The notes: generated from the sequence alone by a model not told the origin. 64,000 bases of DNA from Bacteroidota bacterium (GCA_015222055.1 JADFUR010000116.1:29658-93657); one strand, 5' to 3'; counted from the stretch's first letter, positions 29,022 through 37,177 are shown. A program made the numbers and translations.

Positions 29022-29287
29022 TATCTAAATTTTTAATATTTAATGTAAAAATATTAAAAAGCTTAATTTATTACAATTATTACCCTAAAAAAACAAATTC
29101 TGTATAGCTAATAGTTAAGCAATTAATAAAAAAAGGTACAGAAAAGCAACCAAAAAAAATAGGTTGTTGAGAAAAACATAGTTCATAATAAACTTTTTAA
29201 TAACATTTCAAATTTTGTCTAATACACTCAAAATATATTGAGATTTTATGGCTGTTGCACCAAAATTTAAATTGCGATTAACATTAA

Positions 29288-29569
29288 TTATTTTTTCGGT
29301 TGGACTATATAAAATTTGCCTTCCTTCAAAACTTTTTCTCCAAAAATTTCTTCTAATTTATTTTTCGTTTGAGTACGTACAAGTTCTAACGGTTTTCCTT
29401 GAATAATATAGTCTTTAGATTTTAAATCAGATTTTACATCTGAAAAATAGTATAAATACTTTAGGATTATTTCTGCAGCGTATATTTTGTAATCTTTGGT
29501 TGAATACTTAACGATACCTTCTACCTTACCATCTTTAATAATTCTATAACTTCTCGTCCAAAGTACCAT
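29288..29569 (-). CDS. Hypothetical protein translationally coupled to the cyclase-like gene
   Basis: 93 residues, basic (for example TKNKLEEIFGEKVLKEGKFYIVQPKK). Its ATG overlaps the stop of the preceding gene as ATGA (29567-29571), the usual sign of coupled translation, so the two products probably act together. It has no membrane helix or known effector motif. If the neighbour is a signalling enzyme this would be the natural candidate for its partner, but nothing in the sequence proves that. Confidence 0.55.
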   Translation of the reverse strand: MVLWTRSYRIIKDGKVEGIVKYSTKDYKIYAAEIILKYLYYFSDVKSDLKSKDYIIQGKPLELVRTQTKNKLEEIFGEKVLKEGKFYIVQPKK

Positions 29570-30378
29570 CAGTTGTATTTAATTTTATAATTATTAGGGC
29601 AGTCAATATGATTGTCAGGTATTTCAAATTTCTTTTTTATTCCATCTAAAAAACCATTAAATTCTTTTGCTAACCATAAATATTTTTCCCGTACTTTTTT
29701 GTCCTTTGTATCTAAATTTTTTTCGATTGTCACACTTATATTAATTATCTTAAGAATTGGAAGATTACTTAGTAACGATTCATATCTTAAATGATATTCT
29801 TTAAAGAAGTTAAATGTGTTTAAATATTTGAAATTATCAGATGATTTCGCAATTAACATTTTTAGCAAGTTTGTATTTTTAAAGTTGTCATGATTAAAAA
29901 TAGCTTGGTCTATTAAAATTCTTGGATAAATTGCTTTTTTATTTTCAATTTCATATGCCTTTATCATTCCTGGGCCAAAACAAAACTCATTTTTATGAAT
30001 TAATTCCCCTATAGTAATTCCCCCTCTTAATAATACTCCATGTTCAAATAGTCTCAGTTGCGTAGTAATAAGTTTGTCCAGTAATTCTTCAAGACATTCA
30101 TTTAATAAACTAACTTTATATGAAATAATAACTGAGTCTGAGAAAATTGAAACTTGTCTATCTTTTTCAGGACTATTTTCATAATCGAGCTTCGTTTCTG
30201 CATCTTGTAACTCAGGCTCCAATCTTGCTTCCGAATGTAAAATCTGAAGTGCAGAGACTAAGTTTTCTAGAGGATTCGAAGTTTCTGATATGCCAGTTGT
30301 AATTTTGGGATTTTTTATTAAATCTGAGAATCCTAAAATATCTATAAATGCAATTAATCTTGTCTCGTATTTTTTCAT
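29569..30378 (-). CDS. Divergent class III nucleotide-cyclase-like protein
   Basis: 269 residues, soluble. Several landmarks follow the order of the class III cyclase homology domain: FIDILGFSDL at 11-20 (Asp13 at the first metal position), IFSDSVIIS at 78-86 (Asp81 at the second), LLRGGITIGELIH at 116-128 and FGPGMIKAYEIE at 134-145. In true cyclases the last motif holds the transition-state Asn and Arg (vNxAxRLE); here those positions are Ile and Glu. It may therefore be a divergent or inactive relative, or a different nucleotide-binding enzyme. It is coupled to the next 93-residue gene. Confidence 0.55.
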   Translation of the reverse strand: MKKYETRLIAFIDILGFSDLIKNPKITTGISETSNPLENLVSALQILHSEARLEPELQDAETKLDYENSPEKDRQVSIFSDSVIISYKVSLLNECLEELLDKLITTQLRLFEHGVLLRGGITIGELIHKNEFCFGPGMIKAYEIENKKAIYPRILIDQAIFNHDNFKNTNLLKMLIAKSSDNFKYLNTFNFFKEYHLRYESLLSNLPILKIINISVTIEKNLDTKDKKVREKYLWLAKEFNGFLDGIKKKFEIPDNHIDCPNNYKIKYN

Positions 30379-30524
30379 TAAAAATTTATTTTGAAGTAAA
30401 ATTATTCAATAAATAAGAAAGTAGAAAATATTAATCAAAAAATAAATTTTCCTTATAGCTTTTAGTTAAACATTTTGTGTTTTAGGAATATAAAATTGTT
30501 ATTTTTTTTAGAGTCCTCATTTTG

Positions 30525-30998
30525 TCATTGTTTATTTTTGGTATTTATTTTTTTAGCTTTTTTGCTTTCCCCCAAAATAGTTTTTGCATTTACAGGACTT
30601 ACTACATTTTTGCCTGTTTTTGCTTCAAGTTCTTTTCTGGCTACTTTAGCTACATTGCCACCTTGATGTGCTACTTTTTTGTTTTTCTTAAAGTTTTTTG
30701 GCTTTACTGCTTGCGAAATATCTTTTGTAGATGCTTCAGCAAGCCCCGTTAGATAGTTCTTTATTCTATTCTTAATATATCGTTTACCCCATGATGTTTT
30801 CAAATATTTTTCTCGATGTATTGCATCTTTTTGAGACAAGCAACCTTCAAAATAAACGAGTTTTAATGGTGTTCTTTTTTTTGTCGAAATCACATTACCT
30901 CCATTATGTTCATTTATTCTTTTTCGCAAATCAGATGTATAACCTGTATAAAAATTGTTATCTCTCTCCGATTGCAATATGTAAATATAATATATCAT
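30525..30998 (-). CDS. GIY-YIG nuclease whose frame runs on into the C-terminal part of the split BRO gene
   Basis: 157 residues in two parts. Residues 1-85 are a small GIY-YIG nuclease: YYIYIL and YTGYT form the GIY/YIG strands, Arg25 or Arg27 in DLRKRINEH and Glu63 in HREKYLK are the expected catalytic residues, and GKRYIKNRIKNYL closes the domain. Residues 86-157 (LAEASTKDISQAVKPKNF and on) are not nuclease but the tail expected of the neighbouring BRO/antirepressor-type protein. The ATG overlaps the stop of the upstream half as TAATG (30996-31000), so translation can restart here. Family GIY-YIG proteins of this size normally end near residue 85. Whether the fusion product is made is unknown. 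Confidence 0.8.
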   Translation of the reverse strand: MIYYIYILQSERDNNFYTGYTSDLRKRINEHNGGNVISTKKRTPLKLVYFEGCLSQKDAIHREKYLKTSWGKRYIKNRIKNYLTGLAEASTKDISQAVKPKNFKKNKKVAHQGGNVAKVARKELEAKTGKNVVSPVNAKTILGESKKAKKINTKNKQ

Positions 30999-31027
30999 TA
31001 TGCAACGAGTTTAATATCAAACGGGGT
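30744..31027 (-). mobile_element. 284-bp GIY-YIG element with CCCCGTT/AACGGGG inverted ends
   Basis: The insertion is defined by the break in the host protein between NML and AEAST. Its ends are CCCCGTT (30744-30750) and AACGGGG (31020-31026, plus one T), an inverted 7-bp pair, and both sides carry AAG (30741-30743 and 31028-31030), a possible 3-bp target duplication. It encodes only the nuclease. On the coding strand it opens with ACCCCGTTTGATATTAAAC, supplies a TAA stop for the upstream half, overlaps this with its own ATG, and exits in the frame of the downstream half. There is no transposase, intron secondary-structure core or intein. Confidence 0.65.
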
Positions 31028-31669
31028 AAGCATATTCAAAATTAGTTCTGTATTAGTCATATTATCTCTTAGGTTTTCTTTTTTTAAACCTTTAAGTATT
31101 TTATATTCTTTAGTAGTTTTATCAGCCCAGGCTTTGGTAATAATATTTGTTAGTGTGGCAAATTGTACACCTTCTTTCAATCCTCTTTTTTTCCATTCGT
31201 CAGTTAATTCTTTGCGTATTTCAATGCTTTTAAGTCGTTGGTTAATCCAGTTTTCAGAGTAACCCAATTCTAAATATTCTTGTAATGCCCTATCAATAGT
31301 TAATTCAGGGTCTTGCATTTCATCTAATCTTTCTGATGCAATTTGAGCCAACCATAGTTTAAAAGGCTCTGCTTTTGGTGATGGTATAGATTGTATTAAT
31401 CTAAAAAGCTGTTCTGTATCAGCCACATCAGTCATTCGCATTTTTCCATCGGCAGCTGGCATTTTCAAACCGTTACAATTTGTAACGGTTTGGTTTCCTT
31501 CAGCCAAAAGTCTTTTTTTTTAAACTCTCCAATAAACTTGAGGATTTGCACTTTCAGTTAAAACAGAAATTACATCAACAATAGATATATACCATTTTTC
31601 ATTATCACTATCCCAAACTGTACGAATTGTACTGTCTTCAAATATTTTTATTTTATCTTTTTTTGTCAT

Positions 31670-32067
31670 AATAATTCCCCCTATTAATCCGTTTAATTTT
31701 ACCCCTTAGCTTTTTAATCTCGTCTTTTATAATATATCTTTTTTTAGATTATTTCTGTGCTGTTGAATTTTTTGCAGTTACACACAACATCGAAACAAAA
31801 CTCCCTAGTGTGTCTTGTTTCCAATATAAGTATCTGTCAATTCCAAAGCTACAAAAAAAAAGTAAAAAAGATATAATTTAGGATTGCGATTTTTTGAAAG
31901 GTAGTTTTAAGTGGTGAGAAAAAATCAGTCATAACAAACATTTTTCAAACACTTGTAAAAGTTTCGAAACGAATAGTGGCTTGTATACTTTTATTTGGAT
32001 GTTGAAAATTTATCTCTATACACTCGTCTAAAGCGAATGATAAGATTAGGAAAATAAGGATAAAATT
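31670..32067. other. 398-base spacer without a recognisable gene
   Basis: The stretch is AT-rich and has stop codons in all frames. It holds a weak inverted pair GAAACAA/TTGTTTC near 31790-31826 and a GTTTCGAAAC palindrome near 31960-31970. It marks the right edge of the accessory stretch before housekeeping genes resume. I see nothing else in it. Confidence 0.4.
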
Positions 32068-32601
32068 TTATTTTTTATCCTTATCCTTCTTTTCAAAATC
32101 TTTAATTATCTCATCAAGGCTTTTTCCAAGATTTTTAATGGATGCTTTTGCATCTTTTGCAAGTTCGTGGTTTGGATATTTTTTTAAAAAAAGACTGTAA
32201 TATTCCTTTGCTTTATCATAGTTTTTGAGTTGACTGTCGTAAACAAATGCCTGAAGGAAAATACAATGTGGAATTTTTTTATAATTAGGATAATTGCGTC
32301 GAAGTTTATCAAAATAGAAAACCGACTGGTTGCCCATGCCTGAATTCATGGCAATTTCCCCAGCTTTAAATAGATATTCAGGAGCTAAACTATCTTCTGC
32401 AAAAGTTTTAACATAATTTGAATAAGCATCTAAAAGATTTGTAACAACCTTTTTGTTTAAAGAATTAGTAGATTCATTATAGATTTGTGTTTCTAAATCT
32501 TTAATTTTATTTATCTCAGTCTCTTTTACAGACTTTTCACTATTGCAAGAAACAATTCCAATTATTAATAATGCAATAAATAATTTAAAATATTTTTTCA
32601 T
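32068..32601 (-). CDS. TPR-type lipoprotein
   Basis: 177 residues with signal peptide and lipobox IVSC (Cys19). The body holds two to three tetratricopeptide-like helical pairs, for example LAPEYLFKAGEIAMNSGM and YDKAKEYYSLFLKKYPNHELAKDAKASIK, the latter being a typical YbgF/BamD-style repeat. The C terminus is Lys/Asp-rich (KDFEKKDKDKK). It is probably anchored in the envelope and may scaffold protein contacts; the partner is unknown. The downstream side lies at the accessory-region boundary, and def is upstream beyond a repeat. Confidence 0.75.
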   Translation of the reverse strand: MKKYFKLFIALLIIGIVSCNSEKSVKETEINKIKDLETQIYNESTNSLNKKVVTNLLDAYSNYVKTFAEDSLAPEYLFKAGEIAMNSGMGNQSVFYFDKLRRNYPNYKKIPHCIFLQAFVYDSQLKNYDKAKEYYSLFLKKYPNHELAKDAKASIKNLGKSLDEIIKDFEKKDKDKK

Positions 32602-32661
32602 GTGTTTACATTTTTATAGTTAGTTAATTCCAAACATGAATCTACTCCGAAAAATATTTTT

Positions 32662-32740
32662 CGTCATTGCGAACGTTGTGAAGCAATCCCTATGTGTTGA
32701 TTATCAACAAATTGCTTCGAATTTTGCCCTTACAATGACG
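32662..32740. repeat. CGTCATTGCGAACG-type dispersed palindromic repeat
   Basis: It begins CGTCATTGCGAACG and ends TACAATGACG, with an inner pair AAGCAAT/ATTGCTT. This resembles the CGTCATTGCGA...GCAATGACG elements scattered between genes in many bacterial genomes. It fills most of the spacer between def and the TPR lipoprotein. Confidence 0.65.
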
Positions 32741-32797
32741 TCTATGAAGGCTTTTCACAGTGGGTTCAAACATTAAACTTTAAACGTGAAACTTTTT

Positions 32798-33352
32798 TTA
32801 CTTATTAAGAATAGTTTTATAACTAACTTTAATTTTTCCTTTAGAAATAGTATTAAGTTTCCCTTTAAGCAACCGTCTTTTTAAAGGAGATAATCTGTCG
32901 GTAAATAAAACCCCTTGAGTGTGGTCGTATTCATGCTGAATAACACGAGCAGCTATTCCTTCAAAATATTCATCATGAAAATTAAAGTTTTCATCATAAT
33001 ACTCTAATTTTATTTTAGGTTTTCTTTTCACATCTTCTCTAATGCCGGGAACACTTATACATCCCTCATTAAAATTCCATCCTTCACCAGTTTCTTCAGT
33101 TATTTTAGCGTTGATAAAAACTTTTTTAAAATTTTTAAGCTTTTCATCCTCTTCGCCCATAGGTGAGGCGTCAATTACAAATAATTTTATTGAAAGGTTT
33201 GCTTGCGGACCAGCTAATCCAACTCCATCTGATTGATACATTGTTTCAAACATATTTTCAACCACTTGGGCTAGATTCTTGTAATTTTTATCAATATCTT
33301 TCCCAACTTTTCTTAAAACAGGATTGCCGTAAATTGTTATAGGATAAATCAT
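32798..33352 (-). CDS. def: Peptide deformylase
   Basis: 184 residues. The three metalloenzyme motifs are intact: GVGLAGPQ (43-50), EGCISVPG (96-103, metal ligand Cys98) and QHEYDHTQG (139-147, ligands His140 and His144, catalytic Glu141). It removes the formyl group from nascent N termini. A short insertion with MGEEDEKLKNF (about 65-75) is typical of Bacteroidota enzymes. It follows ruvX by 4 bases and is probably cotranscribed with it. Confidence 0.95.
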   Translation of the reverse strand: MIYPITIYGNPVLRKVGKDIDKNYKNLAQVVENMFETMYQSDGVGLAGPQANLSIKLFVIDASPMGEEDEKLKNFKKVFINAKITEETGEGWNFNEGCISVPGIREDVKRKPKIKLEYYDENFNFHDEYFEGIAARVIQHEYDHTQGVLFTDRLSPLKRRLLKGKLNTISKGKIKVSYKTILNK

Positions 33353-33356
33353 ATTT

Positions 33357-33776
33357 TTAGATTAATTTTTTTTGTTCTAAATAAGATTGTAATATAATTG
33401 TTGCACTAATTTTATCAATTAATGCCTTATCTTGTCTTTTCTTTTTTTTCAGACCGCCATCAATCATTGTTTGAAAAGCAATTTTTGATGTAAAACGCTC
33501 ATCAATTAACTTAACGGGGATATCAGGAAACGTTTTTTTTAGTTTTTTGATAAAAGGGTCAATAAATTCAATTGATTCTGATGGTTTGCCATTCATTTGT
33601 AAAGGATAGCCAACAACAAAGCATTCTACATTTTCTGTATTTAAATACCTTGTTAAGAAGGTGAAAATATCTTTAGAATGAACAGTTTCTAAACCAGATG
33701 CAATAATTTTCAGAGGGTCTGTAATTGCAATCCCAACACGTTTTCTGCCATAATCTATTGATAATACTCTTCCCAA
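33357..33776 (-). CDS. ruvX: Holliday junction resolvase-like RuvX/YqgF, pre-16S rRNA nuclease
   Basis: 139 residues, RNase H fold. It starts at a TTG that gives MGRVLSIDYGRKRVGIAITD, the conserved first strand with the catalytic Asp. The middle VVGYPLQMNGKPS and the later LIDERFTS motif complete the family pattern. YqgF acts in maturation of the 16S rRNA 5' end and was first described as a resolvase. There are 4 bases to def and 54 bases from der. Confidence 0.92.
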   Translation of the reverse strand: MGRVLSIDYGRKRVGIAITDPLKIIASGLETVHSKDIFTFLTRYLNTENVECFVVGYPLQMNGKPSESIEFIDPFIKKLKKTFPDIPVKLIDERFTSKIAFQTMIDGGLKKKKRQDKALIDKISATIILQSYLEQKKLI

Positions 33777-33830
33777 AACAATTTGTACTTTTTACAAAAT
33801 TATAATAATTTTTTTATTTTTTTATAAATT

Positions 33831-35135
33831 TTATTTTTTTCTTAAGAAAATTTGAATTGGTACACCTGTAAAATCAAATTTTGCTCTAAGTTTATTTTCA
33901 AGATACCTTTTATATGATGATTTTACATATTGAGGCAAATTACAAAAAAAAGCAAATGTTGGAGTATGGGTTGGTAATTGTGTAACATATTTTATTTTAA
34001 CAAATTTCCCTTTTTCTGATGGAGGAGGATATGCTTGTATTACTGCCAGCATTATTTCGTTTAGTTTTGAAGTTGAAATTCGCTGTTTTCTATTTTTAAA
34101 AACTTGAATTGCTGTTTCTAAAGCTTTGTGAATACGTTGCTTTGTTAATGCAGAAACAAATATAATTGGTAAATCTTGAAAAGGTGCAAATTTTTCTTTA
34201 ATTGATTTAGTAAATTCCTCGGTTGCCGAGTTATCTTTTTCAATTAAATCCCATTTATTAACTAAAATAACGACACCTTTATTATTTTTTCTTATTAGAC
34301 TAAGAATGTTAACATCCTGTGCTTCAACTCCACGAGTTGCATCTAATAATAATAAGCATACATCAGAATTTTCAATTGCACGAATTGCTCGAATTACAGA
34401 GTAGAATTCGAGATCTTCGTTAACTTTTTGTTTTCGTCGAAGACCTGCAGTGTCAACTATAATAAAATCATATCCGAATTTATTGTAACGAGAATTTATC
34501 GAATCTCTTGTTGTTCCTGCAATTGGAGTTACTATATTTCTTTCTTCATCAACTAAGGCATTTACTAGTGATGATTTGCCAACATTTGGACGACCAACAA
34601 CAGCAAATTTTGGTAAATCAAGTTCTTCTTCTGGTTCATTGTTGTCAAATAATTTTACTAAATCATCTAACAGTTCTCCAGTTCCACTTCCATTTATTGA
34701 TGATAGTGTATAAATTTCTCCTAAGCCTAATTTATAAAAAACATTTGCGTCATATTGTCGTGCAGAATTATCAACTTTGTTTACTACAAGAAGGATTTTC
34801 TTTTTACTTTTTCGTAAAATTTGTGCTATTGATTGGTCTAAATCTGTAATTCCGCTTAATACATCAACTAGAAATAGAATAACACTAGATTCTTCAATGG
34901 CTAAAAAAACTTGTTTTTTAATTTCTTCTTCAAAAATATCATCAGAATTTGTAACATAACCGCCTGTATCTACAACAGAAAATTCAACCCCATTCCATTC
35001 AGTTTTTCCATAAATTCTATCTCTTGTAACACCACTAACTTCGTCAACAATTGCACTACGTGCTTCTGTTAATCTATTAAATAAAGTAGATTTCCCCACA
35101 TTTGGTCTTCCAACTATTGCTGCTATATTTCCCAT
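33831..35135 (-). CDS. der: Ribosome assembly GTPase Der (EngA)
   Basis: 434 residues with the Der-specific tandem of two GTPase domains: [14 protein letters not shown] at about residue 8 and [14 protein letters not shown] at about 181, each followed by DTxG switch and NKxD motifs (VNKVDN, VNKWDL). The C-terminal KH-like domain contains the PPPSEKGK and [10 protein letters not shown] segments. Der binds the 50S subunit late in assembly. Together with era and ruvX/def it forms a leftward translation-related cluster. Confidence 0.96.
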   Translation of the reverse strand: MGNIAAIVGRPNVGKSTLFNRLTEARSAIVDEVSGVTRDRIYGKTEWNGVEFSVVDTGGYVTNSDDIFEEEIKKQVFLAIEESSVILFLVDVLSGITDLDQSIAQILRKSKKKILLVVNKVDNSARQYDANVFYKLGLGEIYTLSSINGSGTGELLDDLVKLFDNNEPEEELDLPKFAVVGRPNVGKSSLVNALVDEERNIVTPIAGTTRDSINSRYNKFGYDFIIVDTAGLRRKQKVNEDLEFYSVIRAIRAIENSDVCLLLLDATRGVEAQDVNILSLIRKNNKGVVILVNKWDLIEKDNSATEEFTKSIKEKFAPFQDLPIIFVSALTKQRIHKALETAIQVFKNRKQRISTSKLNEIMLAVIQAYPPPSEKGKFVKIKYVTQLPTHTPTFAFFCNLPQYVKSSYKRYLENKLRAKFDFTGVPIQIFLRKK

Positions 35136-35222
35136 TATTTCAAAACTGTTTTTTATATTAAAAAATCTTGCAAATGTATGAAATTCATATAATTAATTCT
35201 TATTAAATTAAAAAAAGATTTA

Positions 35223-36104
35223 TTATTGGACATATCCAAAACGTTTTAGTTCATTCGGTTTATCTCTCCAGTCTTTATCTACTTTAACAAATAATTCTAA
35301 AAACACTTTTTTTGAAAAGAATTTTTCAATATCTAATCTTGCTTCTGTTCCAACTTTTTTAATTGCAGCACCTTTATGTCCAATAATAATTCCTTTTTGA
35401 GAATCTCTTATTACAAATATAATTGCCCTTATTTTTATTATATCGTCTTCTTCTTTAAACTCTTCAACCGAAACTTCGGTTGAATATGGAACTTCTTTTT
35501 TGTAGTTTAATAAAATTTTTTCGCGTATTATTTCAGATACAAAAAATCGTTCTGTTTTATCTGTTAATTCATCTTTTGGGAAATATGCTGGAGATTCTGG
35601 CAATAATTTAATTATTTTTTCAAAAACATAAGAAATATTAAATTTTTTAAGTGCAGATGTTAATACAACTTCAGATTTTGGTAATAATTTTTGCCATTTT
35701 TGAGACAACTCATCAACTTTTTCCTGATTTGTTAAATCAATTTTATTTATTAACAATAAAACCGGGATTGACGTATCTTGAATTTTTTTTAAAAATTCTT
35801 CGTTTTTATCAAGTTTTTCATAAATATCAGTGACATACAAAATAATATCAGCATCAACCAAGGCGGAACTTACAAATTTCATCATGCTCTCTTGAAGCTT
35901 GTAGTTTGGTTTTAAAACTCCAGGTGTGTCAGAGTATACAATTTGAAAATCTTCTCCGTTTACTATACCCATTATTCTATGCCTTGTTGTTTGTGATTTG
36001 GATGTAATTATAGAAATTTTTTCACCAACAAATGCATTCATTAATGTTGATTTACCAACATTAGGGTTGCCAATAATATTTACAAAACCTGATTTATGTT
36101 CCAT
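35223..36104 (-). CDS. era: GTPase Era
   Basis: 293 residues. The GTPase domain has [16 protein letters not shown] (P loop, about 12-27), SDTPG and NKIDL; the C-terminal KH domain contains REKILLNYKKEVPYS and the GXXG loop IIGHKGAAIKKVG. Era binds the 3' end of 16S rRNA during 30S assembly. Length and order are normal. It ends 87 bases upstream of der on the same strand. Confidence 0.96.
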   Translation of the reverse strand: MEHKSGFVNIIGNPNVGKSTLMNAFVGEKISIITSKSQTTRHRIMGIVNGEDFQIVYSDTPGVLKPNYKLQESMMKFVSSALVDADIILYVTDIYEKLDKNEEFLKKIQDTSIPVLLLINKIDLTNQEKVDELSQKWQKLLPKSEVVLTSALKKFNISYVFEKIIKLLPESPAYFPKDELTDKTERFFVSEIIREKILLNYKKEVPYSTEVSVEEFKEEDDIIKIRAIIFVIRDSQKGIIIGHKGAAIKKVGTEARLDIEKFFSKKVFLELFVKVDKDWRDKPNELKRFGYVQ

Positions 36105-36129
36105 TTTTATTTATAGATATTTAAACAAA

Positions 36130-36178
36130 AAAGACTTGTTGTTTACTGTTTTGCTTAAAAAACAAACAACAAGTCTTT
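36130..36178 (-). terminator. Terminator after the siaB-siaC pair
   Basis: A perfect 15-base inverted repeat (AAAGACTTGTTGTTT / AAACAACAAGTCTTT) with an AT-rich 19-base loop, followed on the minus strand by a run of T. It separates siaC from era. Confidence 0.75.
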
Positions 36179-36195
36179 AAATTATTTTTAAAAAA

Positions 36196-36600
36196 TTATT
36201 TTACAATCATAATATACTGTGGTTGAATGTCTAACATTTCCGTCAATTCTTCACCAACTTCTTTCATATCATCGTCACCATCTTCAAAAAACCAATTTAC
36301 TTGAATATGAACTCCTTCATTATAAAAATTATTTACTTCAATTAGGAGATCTAAAATAAATTTAGCTGAAGAGGAATTGAAATAGTTAAATTTAAAATTA
36401 AAAACAAAGGCTTTTTTAGAAAAATCATATTTTTTTTCAGCTATTTCTTCTCGGAATTGAACTAGTTTGGTTAATATTGGATCAAAAAAAATTCTTACAT
36501 CTTCAGGTCGAGAACTGCCAGAAATTTCAAATAAATTTTTATTTGGATAAAATTCAATTCTTGGGGTGGTGTTTGTTGCCTCAATAAATAAGTCTTCCAT
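36196..36600 (-). CDS. siaC: SiaC-family phosphoprotein (DUF1987)
   Basis: 134 residues. The family pattern is intact: TPRIEFYPNKNLFEISGSSRPEDV near the start, the FNFKFNYFNSSSAKFILDLL segment at about 66-86, where the family carries its phosphorylatable Ser/Thr, and an acidic C-terminal part (DGDDDMKEVGEEL). In Pseudomonas SiaC is a kinase substrate that switches a diguanylate cyclase. Here it lies 20 bases after a SiaB-like kinase gene, the expected partner. Confidence 0.85.
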   Translation of the reverse strand: MEDLFIEATNTTPRIEFYPNKNLFEISGSSRPEDVRIFFDPILTKLVQFREEIAEKKYDFSKKAFVFNFKFNYFNSSSAKFILDLLIEVNNFYNEGVHIQVNWFFEDGDDDMKEVGEELTEMLDIQPQYIMIVK

Positions 36601-36620
36601 AAAAATAATTTTTTCAAATA

Positions 36621-37118
36621 TTAAATAATAATTTTTAAAGTAAAATATGAAATTTTATCATCAATTTTTTTAAAATTATATGACAATTTTCCTTTTCCTT
36701 TTTTAGCAATTTGTATTATTCCAACACCAGGATTACCTTCTTCAATTATTTTTTTATTTTTTATTTTCCCGTAATAGCTATTTTTTATTTTTTCGTCTGA
36801 TAAATTATTTACAAAATTAAGAATTTTTGTAAAGTTTTTTATTTTTTCATTTAGAATAGTATTGCTAATTTCAAGAAGAAAGTTTTCTCCATATTTACTC
36901 AAAATACCAGAGGGTAAATATTCGTCATTTTTTTGTTGTAAGTAACCATGATGATAAATATTTTCTAAGGCTTCAACTAATATGGAATAAATTCTTTTTT
37001 TTATCAATGTGTCAGTCGAATAGTTATCTAATTCCGATTGAGCATTGTCAAGAATAACTCCAATTTTTTCAAAATTTAAAGTCCCTTTATATTTTAGTAA
37101 CTCTATTTTTTTTAACAT
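36621..37118 (-). CDS. siaB: SiaB-family protein kinase (DUF6272)
   Basis: 165 residues, a minimal GHKL-type kinase. The N box is VEALENIYHHG (about 48-58) and the nucleotide-lid glycine motif is NPGVGIIQIAKKGKGKL near residue 130. It has no receiver or sensor domain. SiaB phosphorylates SiaC; the downstream neighbour here is siaC. No SiaA-like phosphatase or SiaD cyclase gene is in the window, so the output of the pair is unknown. Confidence 0.8.
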   Translation of the reverse strand: MLKKIELLKYKGTLNFEKIGVILDNAQSELDNYSTDTLIKKRIYSILVEALENIYHHGYLQQKNDEYLPSGILSKYGENFLLEISNTILNEKIKNFTKILNFVNNLSDEKIKNSYYGKIKNKKIIEEGNPGVGIIQIAKKGKGKLSYNFKKIDDKISYFTLKIII

Positions 37119-37177
37119 AATTCACCGTATGCAAAATAACAAACAAATTACAAAAAAAAAAGTATTATTAAACTATT

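Larger units (their letters stand above)
30525..31669 (-). pseudogene. BRO/antirepressor-type gene, interrupted by a stop codon and a GIY-YIG element
   Basis: Three pieces on one strand join into a known family. Piece 1 starts with ATG at 31669 and gives 49 residues (TVWDSDNEKWYISIVDVI, then ANPQVYWRV) before a TAA at 31520-31522. Piece 2 continues in the same frame (KKRLLAEGNQTVTNCNGLKM, later TEQLFRLIQSIPSPKAEPFK) to NTELILNML and then stops inside the inserted element at 30998. Piece 3 is the tail (AEASTKDISQ to the stop at 30525), read from the nuclease frame. In relatives as I recall them, WRVLKKRL and NMLAEAST are continuous. These proteins resemble phage antirepressors with a BRO-N domain and are often stand-alone chromosomal genes. 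The stop looks like TTA changed to TAA, with frame kept. Confidence 0.75.

Noticed and set aside
29022..29287. Possible insertion-sequence remnant in the AT-rich spacer upstream of the 66-residue gene
   Set aside because: No inverted ends, target duplications or transposase fragments were found, only low-complexity AT-rich DNA.
30525..30998. Reading the 157-residue frame as an ordinary host GIY-YIG nuclease with a long tail
   Set aside because: Residues 86-157 match the C-terminal part expected of the split BRO-type protein, and the nuclease domain is complete at residue 85.
31500..31530. A frameshift at the A run in the BRO-type gene
   Set aside because: The reading frame is the same before and after the TAA (WRV stop KKRLL), so a substitution explains it and an insertion or deletion does not.
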